The notes under the pieces are model-generated. The model was given only the letters and a program-made list of their open reading frames with translations. It searched no databases and was not told the origin of the DNA. From Polaribacter reichenbachii (GTDB lineage: Bacteria > Bacteroidota > Bacteroidia > Flavobacteriales > Flavobacteriaceae): a DNA stretch of 64,000 nucleotides. The stretch covers positions 2,170,001 through 2,234,000 of the forward strand of contig NZ_CP019419.1 of assembly GCF_001975665.1 (NCBI RefSeq). The letters run 5' to 3'. This document shows, piece after piece, positions 27,578 to 37,185 of this stretch; within the stretch, counting starts at the first letter, position 1, and every line of letters begins with the position of its first letter. The translations under genes were made by a program, and so were the position numbers.

Positions 27578-30286
27578 ATGAAAAAAAAAATACTTGTTTT
27601 ACTAACGTTAGTTTTAGCAGCTTTTGTTAGTGTAGTTTCATTAACAAACATTAATGAGGCTAAAAATGAAGTAGCTTCTTTAAAAAAGATAAAGAAGAAA
27701 AAGAAAACTATCGAAGAAAAAATGCTTTATGCCAAAGAAAGAGAATTGTACGAGTTAGGTTTTCAAATAAACCCACTAACTGGTAAAATTCCCTTAGAAG
27801 AAAAAGATCAAGAATATAAAACATCCATTAATTTAATTAATACAAAATCTAAAAGTAGTGCAGTAAGTAGATCATTTACATCTAGAGGGCCTTCTAATTT
27901 AGGTGGAAGAACAAGGGCTTTAAAATTGGATGTTTCAGATGCTACAGGAAACACAATTATTGCTGGTGGAGTAAGTAGTGGTGTTTTTAGAACAACAGAT
28001 GGTGGTGCAAGTTGGATAAAAGTTTCTAGTAACGATGAAATTCATAATGTAACTGCAATTGCTCAAGATTCAAGACCAGATTCTCAAAATATTTGGTATT
28101 ATGCAACAGGTGAGTGGTCTGGAAATAGTACTTCTTTAGGTTCTCCATACAGAGGTCAAGGTATTTGGAAATCTATTGATGGTGGATTGACTTGGTCACA
28201 AATTTCAATAACAGATTCAGATCATCACGTTTTTGATTCAGATTTCGATTATGTAAATACATTAGAAGTAAGCCCTCTTAATGGTGATTTATTTATTGCT
28301 GCTACTGGTAAAATTATTAGGTATGATGGTTCAACTATGAGTACAGAATTAGAAATCGCTGATGATGGTACTGGATGGACTGATGTTAAAATTGCAAGCG
28401 ATGGTAGAGTTTTTGCTGCTGTAGAAGGTACATCTAGAGCTGGAGGTATTACTACTTCTGCAACAGGAAATGGTGGTTGGTCTGTTTTAGCAAAAAATGG
28501 TAATCCTTCTGGTTGGTCTGCTGCGGGTAGAATAGTATTAGGTGTTGCACCTAGCAATAGCAATATTCTATATGCGTTGTTTGAAAACGGAAAAAGATCT
28601 GATGCTGCATCTGACACCTATGAAATAGAAGCAGATTTATGGAAATATGATTTTGCAACTACATCTTGGACAAATTACTCAGATAAATTACCAGACGAAT
28701 CTGGTGGAGATTCTGAAGGTAATGACCCTTTTGCTATTCAAGGGGGGTATGATTTAGTGGTTTCTGTAAAACCAGATAATGAAAACTTTGTTGTTGTTGG
28801 TGGTACAAATCCTTATAAAATAGAAGATATTACTTCAGATGTTATGTTTTCCAGAATTGGTGGTTATGTAAATAACTTAAGTTATGGTACATATAGTGTT
28901 GGTGGTACAGATCATCATCCAGACATACATCAACTATTCTTCGATCCTCAAAACCCAGGTACTCTTTATAGTGGTACTGATGGTGGTATTCATAAAGCAA
29001 ATGTAGCAGTGCCAAGTGTTGCTTGGACAAGTTTAAATAATAACTATCAAACTTATCAATATTACCACGTTGCTATGGATCCGCAATCAGGTAAAGATAT
29101 TGTATTAGGAGGTGCACAAGATAATGGAACAACTGTTGGTGGTTTAGATTACAGTACAAGTATTACAGATAAATCGACTATGGTAAGTATGGCTGGTGGA
29201 GATGGTGTGGCTGTTGGAATTGGTAGAAATGATGGTAGTTTAAGATATTATTTAGGCTTTCAAAACGGAACAATGTATCAAAGAAAAAGTGGTTTCTTAG
29301 AAATAACTCCAGATGAATCTTCTAGTCAATTTGTTACTTATTTTTACTTAGATCCAGATAATAACGAATCTTTATATTATGCTGGGCAATCAAATTTATT
29401 TGTAACTCACGATGCAGAAAATATTACAAGTGAAACATGGACTAATATAGGTACACTGTCAACAAACGAGTTTATAAGAACAATTGCTACTACAAGAGGT
29501 GCTTATAATGCAGCAACTAGTCAATTATTTATTGGTGGTCAAAGTGGAGGTGTTTTTAGAGTATCAGACCCTCAAAATGTTACTTCATTATCTACAGAAG
29601 CTGTAAATATAACACCTGCTAGTGCAACTAAATCTAGCAATACTATTGTTAGTGATATTGCTATACACCCAACAAATCCAGATATTGTTTTAGCGGTTTA
29701 TGCAAATTATGGAATTAACAATATTTACCTAACAAAAAATGCAACGGCACCATCTCCTACTTGGCAGTTAGTAGAAAGAAATTTAGAAAACCATTCTATA
29801 AGATCTGCAGCAATTACACAAGTAGGTTCTGAAATAACATATTTTGTAGGTACAGCAAGAGGCTTATATAGTTCTACAGATCCAGCAAGTATAAACTGGA
29901 CAATTGAAGGAGCTAACGATTTAGGTTTAGCCGTAATTAGTTCTTTAGTATATCGTCCTTCAGATAATAAACTATTAATTGGAACACATGGTAATGGTAT
30001 GTTTGAAACTACAATAGAAGAAACACTTTCTGTGAGTTCTTTTAATGATGATTTAAAATTATCTATTTATCCTAACCCAACAGCAAATAATATTTTTCTA
30101 AAAAGTAGTTTGATTAATACCAACGATGATGTTACTTATGAGATTTATAATTTAATTGGTAAATCTGTTAAAAAAGGTCAGCTTAAAGATGCTCAAATTA
30201 ATGTAGGAAATTTAACTGCAGGTGCTTATATTTTAAATGTTAAATCAAATGATTTAAAACAATCTGTTAAATTTATTAAAGAATAA
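27578..30286 (+). CDS. Secreted BNR/sortilin-like beta-propeller protein with T9SS C-terminal sorting domain
   Basis: A 902-residue exported protein. A signal/anchor at about 1-22 is followed by a Lys-rich, helical stretch at about 35-60 (KKIKKKKKTIEEK). Repeated Asp-box-like motifs follow: GVFRTTDGGASW (about 135-146), GIWKSIDGGLTW and LYSGTDGGIHKA, as in sialidase, VPS10 or photosystem-assembly-type propellers. The C-terminal 70 residues (LSIYPNPTANN..., IYNLIGKSVKKGQ, GAYILNVKS) are a type A T9SS sorting domain. It is thus a cargo for the SprA-containing system. No catalytic residues were identified; adhesion or glycan binding is possible. Confidence 0.88.
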   Translation: MKKKILVLLTLVLAAFVSVVSLTNINEAKNEVASLKKIKKKKKTIEEKMLYAKERELYELGFQINPLTGKIPLEEKDQEYKTSINLINTKSKSSAVSRSFTSRGPSNLGGRTRALKLDVSDATGNTIIAGGVSSGVFRTTDGGASWIKVSSNDEIHNVTAIAQDSRPDSQNIWYYATGEWSGNSTSLGSPYRGQGIWKSIDGGLTWSQISITDSDHHVFDSDFDYVNTLEVSPLNGDLFIAATGKIIRYDGSTMSTELEIADDGTGWTDVKIASDGRVFAAVEGTSRAGGITTSATGNGGWSVLAKNGNPSGWSAAGRIVLGVAPSNSNILYALFENGKRSDAASDTYEIEADLWKYDFATTSWTNYSDKLPDESGGDSEGNDPFAIQGGYDLVVSVKPDNENFVVVGGTNPYKIEDITSDVMFSRIGGYVNNLSYGTYSVGGTDHHPDIHQLFFDPQNPGTLYSGTDGGIHKANVAVPSVAWTSLNNNYQTYQYYHVAMDPQSGKDIVLGGAQDNGTTVGGLDYSTSITDKSTMVSMAGGDGVAVGIGRNDGSLRYYLGFQNGTMYQRKSGFLEITPDESSSQFVTYFYLDPDNNESLYYAGQSNLFVTHDAENITSETWTNIGTLSTNEFIRTIATTRGAYNAATSQLFIGGQSGGVFRVSDPQNVTSLSTEAVNITPASATKSSNTIVSDIAIHPTNPDIVLAVYANYGINNIYLTKNATAPSPTWQLVERNLENHSIRSAAITQVGSEITYFVGTARGLYSSTDPASINWTIEGANDLGLAVISSLVYRPSDNKLLIGTHGNGMFETTIEETLSVSSFNDDLKLSIYPNPTANNIFLKSSLINTNDDVTYEIYNLIGKSVKKGQLKDAQINVGNLTAGAYILNVKSNDLKQSVKFIKE

Positions 30287-30290
30287 AAAT

Positions 30291-30764
30291 ATGATAAAGA
30301 AGTTTTATAGCTTTTTTTTAACTTTTGCCTTTCTTTTTGGATGTGCTAGTGGTAAGATGAAATTAGAAGATAAACCTTTAGTGGAAATTAATGATGCTTA
30401 CTTTTCTAAATATTCATCAGGAATAAAAGGAGGTGGTGCAGGTTTTAATATTCATATTTCTATTATTGATGAATTAGAACAAAATGAAAAACTTTCAGGT
30501 ATATATTTTAAAGAAAAATTTGCTAATTTAAAGATTAACGAACCTAATGTCTATACAGCTTTTATAAGAACAAAAAAGCAAGAAGAAACAAATTTAGATG
30601 TTATAAACAGTTCTAAAGAGGACAAAAATGCATTAGAGATTTCTAAAGATGATTTTCCTTTTGAATTGAAATCAAATGAAGCTGTTTTGGTTTATCAAAT
30701 TAAAGAAAAAAAGAAGTATTTTAAAATTCTTTTAAAGAAACGAAATGCTGGTATACCTCAGTAA
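30291..30764 (+). CDS. Lipoprotein of unknown function
   Basis: A 157-residue protein with a lipoprotein signal (FLFGC, Cys at about residue 18). The mature part is Lys/Glu-rich and has a GGGAGFNIHISI segment, then a stretch suited to a small beta fold. I do not recognise the family. It starts 4 bp after the T9SS cargo gene, so the two are probably co-transcribed, and it ends at a shared terminator with dxs. Confidence 0.75.
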   Translation: MIKKFYSFFLTFAFLFGCASGKMKLEDKPLVEINDAYFSKYSSGIKGGGAGFNIHISIIDELEQNEKLSGIYFKEKFANLKINEPNVYTAFIRTKKQEETNLDVINSSKEDKNALEISKDDFPFELKSNEAVLVYQIKEKKKYFKILLKKRNAGIPQ

Positions 30765-30773
30765 TTATTAAAT

Positions 30774-30804
30774 AAAAAAGACGCAGAAATGCGTCTTTTT
30801 TTTT
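30774..30804. terminator. Bidirectional terminator between lipoprotein gene and dxs
   Basis: Perfect stem AAAAAGACGCA/TGCGTCTTTTT with a GAAA loop. T runs on both strands serve both convergent genes. Confidence 0.92.
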
Positions 30805-30807
30805 GTT

Positions 30808-32589
30808 TTATATCAATCTAGAAAAAACTTCAGATAGTGTTCTTGAATCTAGTCCGTTTTTTAAAAGCAACCTTTCTTTTGAGCCTTGCTCAATAAAATT
30901 ATCAGGTAAACCTAAAGATTTAATTTTATTTTGATAACCATTTTCAGCAGCAAATTCTAAAATAGCAGAACCAAAACCACCTTTAATTACTCCGTCTTCA
31001 ATTGTAATTATTACTGAATGTTTCTCAAAAACAGAATGCAATAAATTTTCATCTAAAGGCTTTACAAAACGCATATCATAATGCGCAATTAAAGAACTTG
31101 TATTTTCTTTTTCAAATATATCAATAGCTTTAGAAACCTTTTCTGCAACGGTTCCAATACTTAAAATGGCAATAGTATTACCTTCTTTTAAACAAATACC
31201 TTTACCAATTTCAATTTCCTGAAAAGGATTTTGCCAATCAATAATTTCTCCATAACCTCTTGGGTAACGAATTGCAATTGGTTGTTTTAAATCCAATTGG
31301 GCTGTATATAAAATATTACGTAGTTCAATTTCATTTCTTGGAGCAAAAATAATCAAGTTTGGTATGCATCGTAAATACGCTAAATCAAAAACCCCATGAT
31401 GTGTAGCTCCATCTTCGCCCACTAAACCAGCTCTATCCAAACAAAAAATGACAGGTAAATTTTGCAAAGCCACATCATGAATAACTTGGTCGTATGCGCG
31501 TTGTAAAAAAGTGGAATAAATATTACAAAAAGGCACTAAACCTTGAGTAGCCATTCCTGCAGCTAAAGTAACTGCATGTTGTTCTGCAATACCAACATCA
31601 AAAGTTCTGTTAGGAAACTTTTTTAGCATCAAGTTTAAAGAGCTACCAGTTAACATAGCAGGTGTAATGGCTACAATTTTATCATTTTTTTCTGATAATT
31701 CAACTATGGTTTTACCAAAAACATCCTGGTATTTTGTAAATAAACTTGCTTCTTTTTTTATTCGTTCTCCAGAAATTTTATCGAACTTTCCAGGAGCATG
31801 ATAGGTTATTTGGTCTTCTTCAGCCTTTTTTAAACCTTTACCTTTTGTGGTAATTATATGTAAGAATTTTGGACCTTTTACCGATTTTAATCGTTCTAAT
31901 TCAGTTAATAATTTTGGTAAGTTATGACCATCAATAGGGCCAGAATAATTAAAATTTAAAGCTTTAATAATATTGTTTTGTGCGGCTAATTTTCTGTCGG
32001 ATTTTACCTTTGTTAAGTATTCTTTTAAAGCACCAACAGCAGGATCAATTCCAATAGCATTATCATTTAAAATGATGAGTAAATTTGCTTTAGAAACACC
32101 TGCGTGATTCAAAGCTTCAAATGCCATTCCGCTTGCAATAGAAGCATCACCAATAACAGCAATATGTTGTTTCTCTTTTTCGCCTTTTAAGTTAGAGGCA
32201 ATTGCCATACCTAAAGCAGCAGAGATAGAAGTAGAAGAATGCCCAACTCCAAAAGCATCAAATTCACTTTCTTTTCTTGATGGAAAACCAGAAATACCTC
32301 CAAATTGTCTATTGGTATGAAAAATGTCTTTTCTACCGGTTAAAATTTTATGGCCATAAGCTTGATGACCAACATCCCAAACTAATAAATCATTAGGAGT
32401 ATCAAACAAAAAATGGAGGGCAATTGTTAATTCTACAACACCTAAACTAGCCCCTAAATGACCTTCTTTGGTTGATACAATATCAATTATAAATTCCCTT
32501 AAATTTTTGGCTAATTCAGGTAATTGCTCAGGATTTAATTTTCTTAAATCAGATGGATTTGATATGTTATCTAACAAATTTTTTGACAT
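30808..32589 (-). CDS. dxs: 1-deoxy-D-xylulose-5-phosphate synthase
   Basis: DXS condenses pyruvate and glyceraldehyde-3-phosphate, the first step of the MEP isoprenoid pathway, with thiamine diphosphate. It has 593 residues, somewhat shorter than E. coli (620). The TPP-binding motif is GDASIASGMAFEALNHAG...LNDN; DVGHQAYGHKILTGR and DRAGLVGEDGATHHGVFDLAYLR are hallmarks. The ATG at 32589 (MSKNLLDNI) is chosen, since the TTG 15 nt earlier lies inside the -7 element. It is a single-gene unit. Confidence 0.96.
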   Translation of the reverse strand: MSKNLLDNISNPSDLRKLNPEQLPELAKNLREFIIDIVSTKEGHLGASLGVVELTIALHFLFDTPNDLLVWDVGHQAYGHKILTGRKDIFHTNRQFGGISGFPSRKESEFDAFGVGHSSTSISAALGMAIASNLKGEKEKQHIAVIGDASIASGMAFEALNHAGVSKANLLIILNDNAIGIDPAVGALKEYLTKVKSDRKLAAQNNIIKALNFNYSGPIDGHNLPKLLTELERLKSVKGPKFLHIITTKGKGLKKAEEDQITYHAPGKFDKISGERIKKEASLFTKYQDVFGKTIVELSEKNDKIVAITPAMLTGSSLNLMLKKFPNRTFDVGIAEQHAVTLAAGMATQGLVPFCNIYSTFLQRAYDQVIHDVALQNLPVIFCLDRAGLVGEDGATHHGVFDLAYLRCIPNLIIFAPRNEIELRNILYTAQLDLKQPIAIRYPRGYGEIIDWQNPFQEIEIGKGICLKEGNTIAILSIGTVAEKVSKAIDIFEKENTSSLIAHYDMRFVKPLDENLLHSVFEKHSVIITIEDGVIKGGFGSAILEFAAENGYQNKIKSLGLPDNFIEQGSKERLLLKNGLDSRTLSEVFSRLI

Positions 32590-32593
32590 TCTA

Positions 32594-32601
32594 CAAAAAT
32601 A
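32594..32601 (-). promoter_or_regulatory. -7 element of dxs
   Basis: TATTTTTG on the minus strand ends 4 nt before the ATG, suggesting a leaderless dxs mRNA. It also rules against the upstream TTG start. Confidence 0.5.
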
Positions 32602-32645
32602 CAATAATCCTTTTTTGTAATATTGATTTTTGTTTTCTTTAAATT

Positions 32646-33095
32646 ATGATACAACCTTTTGATGATGCTTATTTTATGAGAAAAGCCTATCAAGAAGCAG
32701 AAATTGCTTTTGATAAAGGCGAGGTTCCTGTTGGTGCTGTAATTGTTTTAAATAATAGAATTATAGCAAGGGCACATAATTTAACAGAGACTTTAAATGA
32801 TGTAACAGCGCATGCAGAAATGCAAGCATTTACTGCAGCAGCAGACTTTTTAGGAGGTAAGTATTTAAAAGATTGTATTTTGTATGTTACTTTAGAGCCC
32901 TGCCAAATGTGTGCAGGTGCAAGTTATTGGGCACAAATTGGTAAAATAGTTTACGGAGCTTCTGAGCCAGAAAGAGGTTTTGTGAATTTAAAGACTACTT
33001 TACATCCCAAGACAAAAGTTGTGTCAGGAATTTTAGAAAACGAATGTTCTCAAATTTTAAAACGTTTTTTTATCGAAAAACGCAATTTAAATTAA
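32646..33095 (+). CDS. tadA: tRNA-specific adenosine deaminase TadA
   Basis: TadA converts A34 to inosine in tRNA-Arg(ACG). It has 149 residues and the zinc deaminase motifs: His56-Ala-Glu58 (AHAEMQAF) and Pro85-Cys86-x-x-Cys89 (LEPCQMCAGA). The VPVGAVIVLNNRII segment is typical. It diverges from dxs. Its expected substrate, a tRNA-Arg with anticodon ACG, is encoded at 52.8 kb. Some annotations call such proteins generic nucleoside deaminases; the length and motifs favour TadA. Confidence 0.93.
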   Translation: MIQPFDDAYFMRKAYQEAEIAFDKGEVPVGAVIVLNNRIIARAHNLTETLNDVTAHAEMQAFTAAADFLGGKYLKDCILYVTLEPCQMCAGASYWAQIGKIVYGASEPERGFVNLKTTLHPKTKVVSGILENECSQILKRFFIEKRNLN

Positions 33096-33197
33096 ACGTA
33101 AACTGTTAAAATTTTAACAAACTCTTCTTAAAAAATTTGTAGTGTTATTTGTTTTAATCAACTTTATGGTTAATTCAAATCTAATCAAACACTACAA

Positions 33198-35720
33198 ATG
33201 AAAAATTTCATCTTGTTTTTTGTGTTTTTATTGACTACTTCAATAAGTTTTGCACAAGAAACTCCAAAACCCAATTACAGAGCTGCAGCTAAATATTCGC
33301 CTAAAAATTTAGCAAAAATGGTACATTCTACGAGTGTAAATCCTCATTGGTTAAAAAAAGGAAATCGCTTTTGGTATGCTTACAAAACCTCAGAAGGTTC
33401 AAATCATTACATTGTAGATTTAGACAAAAAAACTAAAAAACTTTTGTTCGATAATGTAAAAATGGCAAAGTGGTTAACAGAAATTACTAAAGATCCTTAT
33501 GATGCTAAACACTTGCCTCGTTTTAGTTTTAAGTTTAACAAAGCCGAAAATGCAATTCGTTTTAGAGTAACATCTACAGAAGAAGTTGAGGTTGTTGATG
33601 AAAAGAAAGAGGATAAAAAGGAAGAGAAAAAAGATTCAATATCAACAAAAAAAGATAAAAAAACGAAACCTAAAAAGCCTAAAATGGAGAAAAAGGTTTA
33701 CCATTTAGAATATAAATTAGGTGGAAATGGGTTAACAATTATCGATACTAAAAAGAAAGAAAAAGAACCTTGGAAAAAATGGGCAAATATTGCTCCTGAT
33801 AGTTCAATAGTATTGTATGGTAAAAATCATAATATCTATTGGATGGACAAAATTAACTTTAAAAAGTTTATAAAAGATGAAAAAGACACGACTGTTGTAG
33901 AAAACCAATGGACCAAAGATGGTGAAGAAAATTACGGTTACACTTGGGGTGGTAGAGGACAAGACAATGTTGATAAAGAAAAAAAGAAAGATGATAGAAA
34001 AGGCGTTTGGGGTACTTGGTCTCACGATTCTAAAAAGTTTGTTTTTCAAAAATCAGATTCTAGGCATATTAAAGATTTATGGGTAATTAATTCTACAGGT
34101 AAAAAAAGACCAACTTTAGAAACCTACAAATACCATATGCCAGGAGAACAAGAATATTACAAGTCAGAATTGTTAATTTTTGATATTCCTACAAAAACAC
34201 ATATTAAAGTGCCTTTAGACACAGTTCGTCAGCAAAGTATTTCTGTGTATAGAGCTCCAAGAAAACAGTCTGATAGAGATGACGATTTTAAACCAACCTT
34301 GCTTTTATCAAAAAAAGGAAAAGTATATTTTAGTGTAATTTCTAGAGATAGAAAAAAGTTAGATATTAATGTTGCTGATATTAATACTGGTGAATATAAA
34401 ACCTTGATAGAAGAGCGTTTTAATACTTATATAGAATCTAGACCTTTGGTTTTGTTTAATAATGAAACAGAAATGTTGCATTGGGCAGAACGTGATGGTT
34501 GGGCACATTTTTATTTGTATGATGCTAATGGTAAATTAAAAAACCAAGTTACAGAAGGCGATTATCACGTTGCTAATTTCGAAGGTTTAAACGAGAAAAC
34601 AAGAACTTTATATTTTTCTGCAAACGGTGTAAACAAAGAGCAAGATCCTTATTATGCACATTCTTATAGCATCAATTTAAATGGTACAGGATTAAAAACT
34701 TTAAATCCTGGTGATTTTACAGCAAGAACAAGTATGTCTGATTCTAATCAGTATTTTGTGAGTAATTTTTCTAGAGTTAATACAGTGCCAAAATCGGAAG
34801 TTAGAGATGCAAACGGTCGTAAAGTAATGGATTTAGAAACTGCAGATTTATCGCAATTATTTGCATCAGGATATAAATTTCCAGAACCTTTTAAAGTAAA
34901 AGCAGATGATGGAATTACAGATATTTACGGGGTTATGTACAAGCCTTTTGATATGGACTCTACAAAAGTTTATCCGCTTTTAGAATACGTTTATCCTGGG
35001 CCACAAACAGAAGCTGTAAACAAATCTTTTTCTTACAGAATGGATAGAGTGGATAGAATGGCGCAAGTTGGTTTTATTGTAATTACGTTAGGAAACAGAG
35101 GTGGGCATCCAGACAGATCTAAATGGTATCATAATTATGGTTATGGTAATTTACGTGATTATGGATTGGCTGATAAAAAATATGCAGCACAACAATTGGC
35201 AAACAAACACAAATTTATTGATATCGAAAAAGTAGGAATTTACGGTCATTCTGGAGGTGGATTTATGTCTACAGCAGCAATGTTAGTGTATCCAGATTTC
35301 TTTAAAGCTGCAGTTTCATCCGCAGGAAATCACGATAATAATGTGTATAATTCTTGGTGGAGTGAAACGCATCATGGAGTTAAAGAAGAAATTGATGCTA
35401 AAGGAAAGGTTTCTTATAAATACAAAATTGATAACAATCAATCTTTGGCAAAAAACTTAAAAGGACATTTAATGTTAATTCACGGAGATATGGACAATAA
35501 CGTAAATCCTGCAGGAACCATTAGAATGGCAAACGAATTAATTAAAGCAAATAAACGTTTTAAATTTATGGTAATGCCAGGACAAAGACACGGTTTTGGA
35601 AGTATGACTGAATATTCTTTTTGGCTAAGAGCAGATCATTTTAGTAAATATCTATTGGGTGAAGAAAATACAAGTGCAGATTTTATGTTTATGAATTTAG
35701 ATAAACCTTTAAAAAGATAA
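33198..35720 (+). CDS. S9 family (prolyl oligopeptidase/DPP IV-like) exported peptidase
   Basis: An 840-residue exported serine peptidase. It has a signal peptide (ending SISFAQ), a beta-propeller N-terminal domain with a Lys-rich insert at about 130-165 (EKKEDKKEEKKDS), and a C-terminal alpha/beta hydrolase domain. The catalytic triad is visible as Ser685 (IYGHSGGGFM), Asp766 (GDMDNNVN) and His798 (GQRHGF). DPP IV-like enzymes release dipeptides after Pro or Ala. The exact specificity cannot be told; the N-terminal Glu motif of true DPP IV was not identified with certainty. It is monocistronic. Confidence 0.9.
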   Translation: MKNFILFFVFLLTTSISFAQETPKPNYRAAAKYSPKNLAKMVHSTSVNPHWLKKGNRFWYAYKTSEGSNHYIVDLDKKTKKLLFDNVKMAKWLTEITKDPYDAKHLPRFSFKFNKAENAIRFRVTSTEEVEVVDEKKEDKKEEKKDSISTKKDKKTKPKKPKMEKKVYHLEYKLGGNGLTIIDTKKKEKEPWKKWANIAPDSSIVLYGKNHNIYWMDKINFKKFIKDEKDTTVVENQWTKDGEENYGYTWGGRGQDNVDKEKKKDDRKGVWGTWSHDSKKFVFQKSDSRHIKDLWVINSTGKKRPTLETYKYHMPGEQEYYKSELLIFDIPTKTHIKVPLDTVRQQSISVYRAPRKQSDRDDDFKPTLLLSKKGKVYFSVISRDRKKLDINVADINTGEYKTLIEERFNTYIESRPLVLFNNETEMLHWAERDGWAHFYLYDANGKLKNQVTEGDYHVANFEGLNEKTRTLYFSANGVNKEQDPYYAHSYSINLNGTGLKTLNPGDFTARTSMSDSNQYFVSNFSRVNTVPKSEVRDANGRKVMDLETADLSQLFASGYKFPEPFKVKADDGITDIYGVMYKPFDMDSTKVYPLLEYVYPGPQTEAVNKSFSYRMDRVDRMAQVGFIVITLGNRGGHPDRSKWYHNYGYGNLRDYGLADKKYAAQQLANKHKFIDIEKVGIYGHSGGGFMSTAAMLVYPDFFKAAVSSAGNHDNNVYNSWWSETHHGVKEEIDAKGKVSYKYKIDNNQSLAKNLKGHLMLIHGDMDNNVNPAGTIRMANELIKANKRFKFMVMPGQRHGFGSMTEYSFWLRADHFSKYLLGEENTSADFMFMNLDKPLKR

Positions 35721-35756
35721 TCTGTCTGTTCGAGCGCAGTTGAGAACTTATATTAT

Positions 35757-35788
35757 AAAAAACTCCGAATTAAAATTCGGAGTTTTTT
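35757..35788 (+). terminator. Rho-independent terminator after S9 peptidase
   Basis: Perfect stem AACTCCGAAT/ATTCGGAGTT with a TAAA loop and T6 tail. Confidence 0.9.
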
Positions 35789-35807
35789 GTGTTTTAAGTT
35801 AATATGT

Positions 35808-35924
35808 TCTCGATACAATTTTTCTTCCTTTGTCAGAAAAACCACTCGAACTGACAATTAGAGTTTTTTAAAGGTTCGTCTGTCACATTTAGTGATTTTG
35901 CTTTTTTGCAAAATTGTATCGAGA
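35808..35924. repeat. 117-bp element bounded by perfect 15-bp inverted repeats
   Basis: TCTCGATACAATTTT (35808-35822) and its exact complement (35910-35924) bound a region with two smaller inverted repeats: TGTCAG/CTGACA, and TCAC-ATTTA-GTGA. Just upstream (about 35720-35745) is a CTGTCTGTTCGAGCGCAGTTG phrase, of a kind I recall as recurrent between genes in Flavobacteriaceae. The structure is that of a non-coding palindromic or MITE-like repeat. It ends 5 bp before the Xre gene stop codon and may serve as that operon's terminator. Confidence 0.75.
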
Positions 35925-35929
35925 TGTTT

Positions 35930-36136
35930 TTAATCCTGCTGATATTCTAAAATATCCGAAGGTTGGCAGTCTAAAGCTTTACAGATAGCTTCTAAAGTAG
36001 AAAAACGAATTGCTTTTGCTTTACCCGATTTTAAGATGGATAAGTTCGCAGTGGTAATACCAATAATTTCTGCCAATTCTTTACTTCGCATTTTGCGTTT
36101 GGCAAGCATTACATCTAAATTTACTATGATTGCCAT
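35930..36136 (-). CDS. Xre/Cro-type HTH regulator (YozG-like)
   Basis: A 68-residue single-domain DNA-binding protein. MAIIVNLDVMLAKRKMRSKELAEIIGITTANLSILKSGKAKAIR in part is a Cro/C1-type HTH; the end (LEAICKALDCQPSDILEY) matches the YozG-like subgroup, which is usually encoded next to DUF2975 membrane proteins. It is the last gene of the DUF2975-DUF2975-Xre operon, 1 bp after the preceding stop. It probably autoregulates the operon; a palindrome at the operon promoter is a candidate site. Confidence 0.92.
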   Translation of the reverse strand: MAIIVNLDVMLAKRKMRSKELAEIIGITTANLSILKSGKAKAIRFSTLEAICKALDCQPSDILEYQQD

Positions 36137-36137
36137 A

Positions 36138-36665
36138 TTATATTGTTAAATCGTTTTCTTGCTGAATGTAATTTCCTTTTCTGATTAAATCTAAATAGAA
36201 ATATAGAAAAAAGGCAAGAATTAAATGTATTAACACAAAGAAGTGAGGTTCATCAAAACGTAAAGTGTTATGCATAAAATATCTGATTGTAATTCCGATA
36301 AAACCAATAATTACAGGGATATAATTTATTCTGTAAAACAAAGTTAATTTCTTTAAAGAATTTTCTTCAAAGGTTTTTTGTGTGATAAAAATTTTGAAAA
36401 ATCCTTTTAAAACATAGAAATAAATAGAATAATATATTAAAGTTCCCCACATTAAAAATACGGTGTAGGTTAGCCAAAACTCAACTCCTATATTTTTAAT
36501 TTTTGCAAAATTAAGTCCATCTCTTTTTACAATATCTACAAAAGGAAGATCCCAATTAAAATAATATTCTAGAAAAGAAAATGCAGAAAGAGGTATGAGT
36601 ATAAGAGAAAATATTAGAAATCCCCAGAAAGTGAGTTTAGAGATTAAGTAAGCTAGTTTTTTCAT
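36138..36665 (-). CDS. DUF2975 membrane protein (second copy)
   Basis: A 175-residue protein with four membrane helices. The last residues (LIRKGNYIQQENDLTI) match the DUF2975 end, where ENDLTI is a family trait. A partner of YozG-like regulators in many bacteria; function not known. It starts 2 bp after the first DUF2975 gene, and is its paralogue. Confidence 0.88.
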   Translation of the reverse strand: MKKLAYLISKLTFWGFLIFSLILIPLSAFSFLEYYFNWDLPFVDIVKRDGLNFAKIKNIGVEFWLTYTVFLMWGTLIYYSIYFYVLKGFFKIFITQKTFEENSLKKLTLFYRINYIPVIIGFIGITIRYFMHNTLRFDEPHFFVLIHLILAFFLYFYLDLIRKGNYIQQENDLTI

Positions 36666-36667
36666 AG

Positions 36668-37171
36668 TTATATGGTTAAATCGTTTTCTAGTTTTGTGTT
36701 TTTTGCAATTTTAAAAATTTCACTTAGCGTTAAAAAGAACAATCCTAAACAGATAATTACTAAATGTTGATTCAAACCAAATTCTAAAGAAACTTTTTGC
36801 TCAAAGTATATTTTGCTTGTAAATGAGATTAAGAGAGAAATAATGCCAGAAATAGCTAATAAATTCCCTGTTTTTTTGAAGGATGTAATAACAGTTTCTT
36901 CAAATATTTTTACTCTTATAAAAAAGTGTAATACTTTTCTAAAGAAATATAAAGCAGCAATAATCAGTAAATAATTTATAGCAGAAACTGAAAGTAATAT
37001 TTTTGATAATAAAGTATCGTTATTAAAATTTATTGAATTCATTTTGATATTTAAATTGCCTAAATCAACAAAGAAAATAGCAATTGATAGACCAATTATA
37101 ATTAATACTACAGGGATAGAAAATATCCAAAGTAAATCTACAATTGCTTTAAGAATATTAAGTTTTCGCAT
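36668..37171 (-). CDS. DUF2975 membrane protein (first copy)
   Basis: A 167-residue protein with four membrane helices, ending in LSEIFKIAKNTKLENDLTI. It shares the ENDLTI tail and the FEETVITSFKKTGNL-type loop (FEENSLKKLTLF in the second copy) with its downstream paralogue. It is the promoter-proximal gene of the operon. Function unknown; the operon might sense a membrane-associated signal through the Xre regulator, but that is inference. Confidence 0.88.
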   Translation of the reverse strand: MRKLNILKAIVDLLWIFSIPVVLIIIGLSIAIFFVDLGNLNIKMNSINFNNDTLLSKILLSVSAINYLLIIAALYFFRKVLHFFIRVKIFEETVITSFKKTGNLLAISGIISLLISFTSKIYFEQKVSLEFGLNQHLVIICLGLFFLTLSEIFKIAKNTKLENDLTI

Positions 37172-37185
37172 AGCTTTATATTATT

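Noticed and set aside
28249..28617. 122-codon minus-strand ORF in the T9SS cargo gene
   Set aside because: It is antisense to repetitive propeller coding sequence and has a composition explained by Gly/Asp/Thr codons read backwards.
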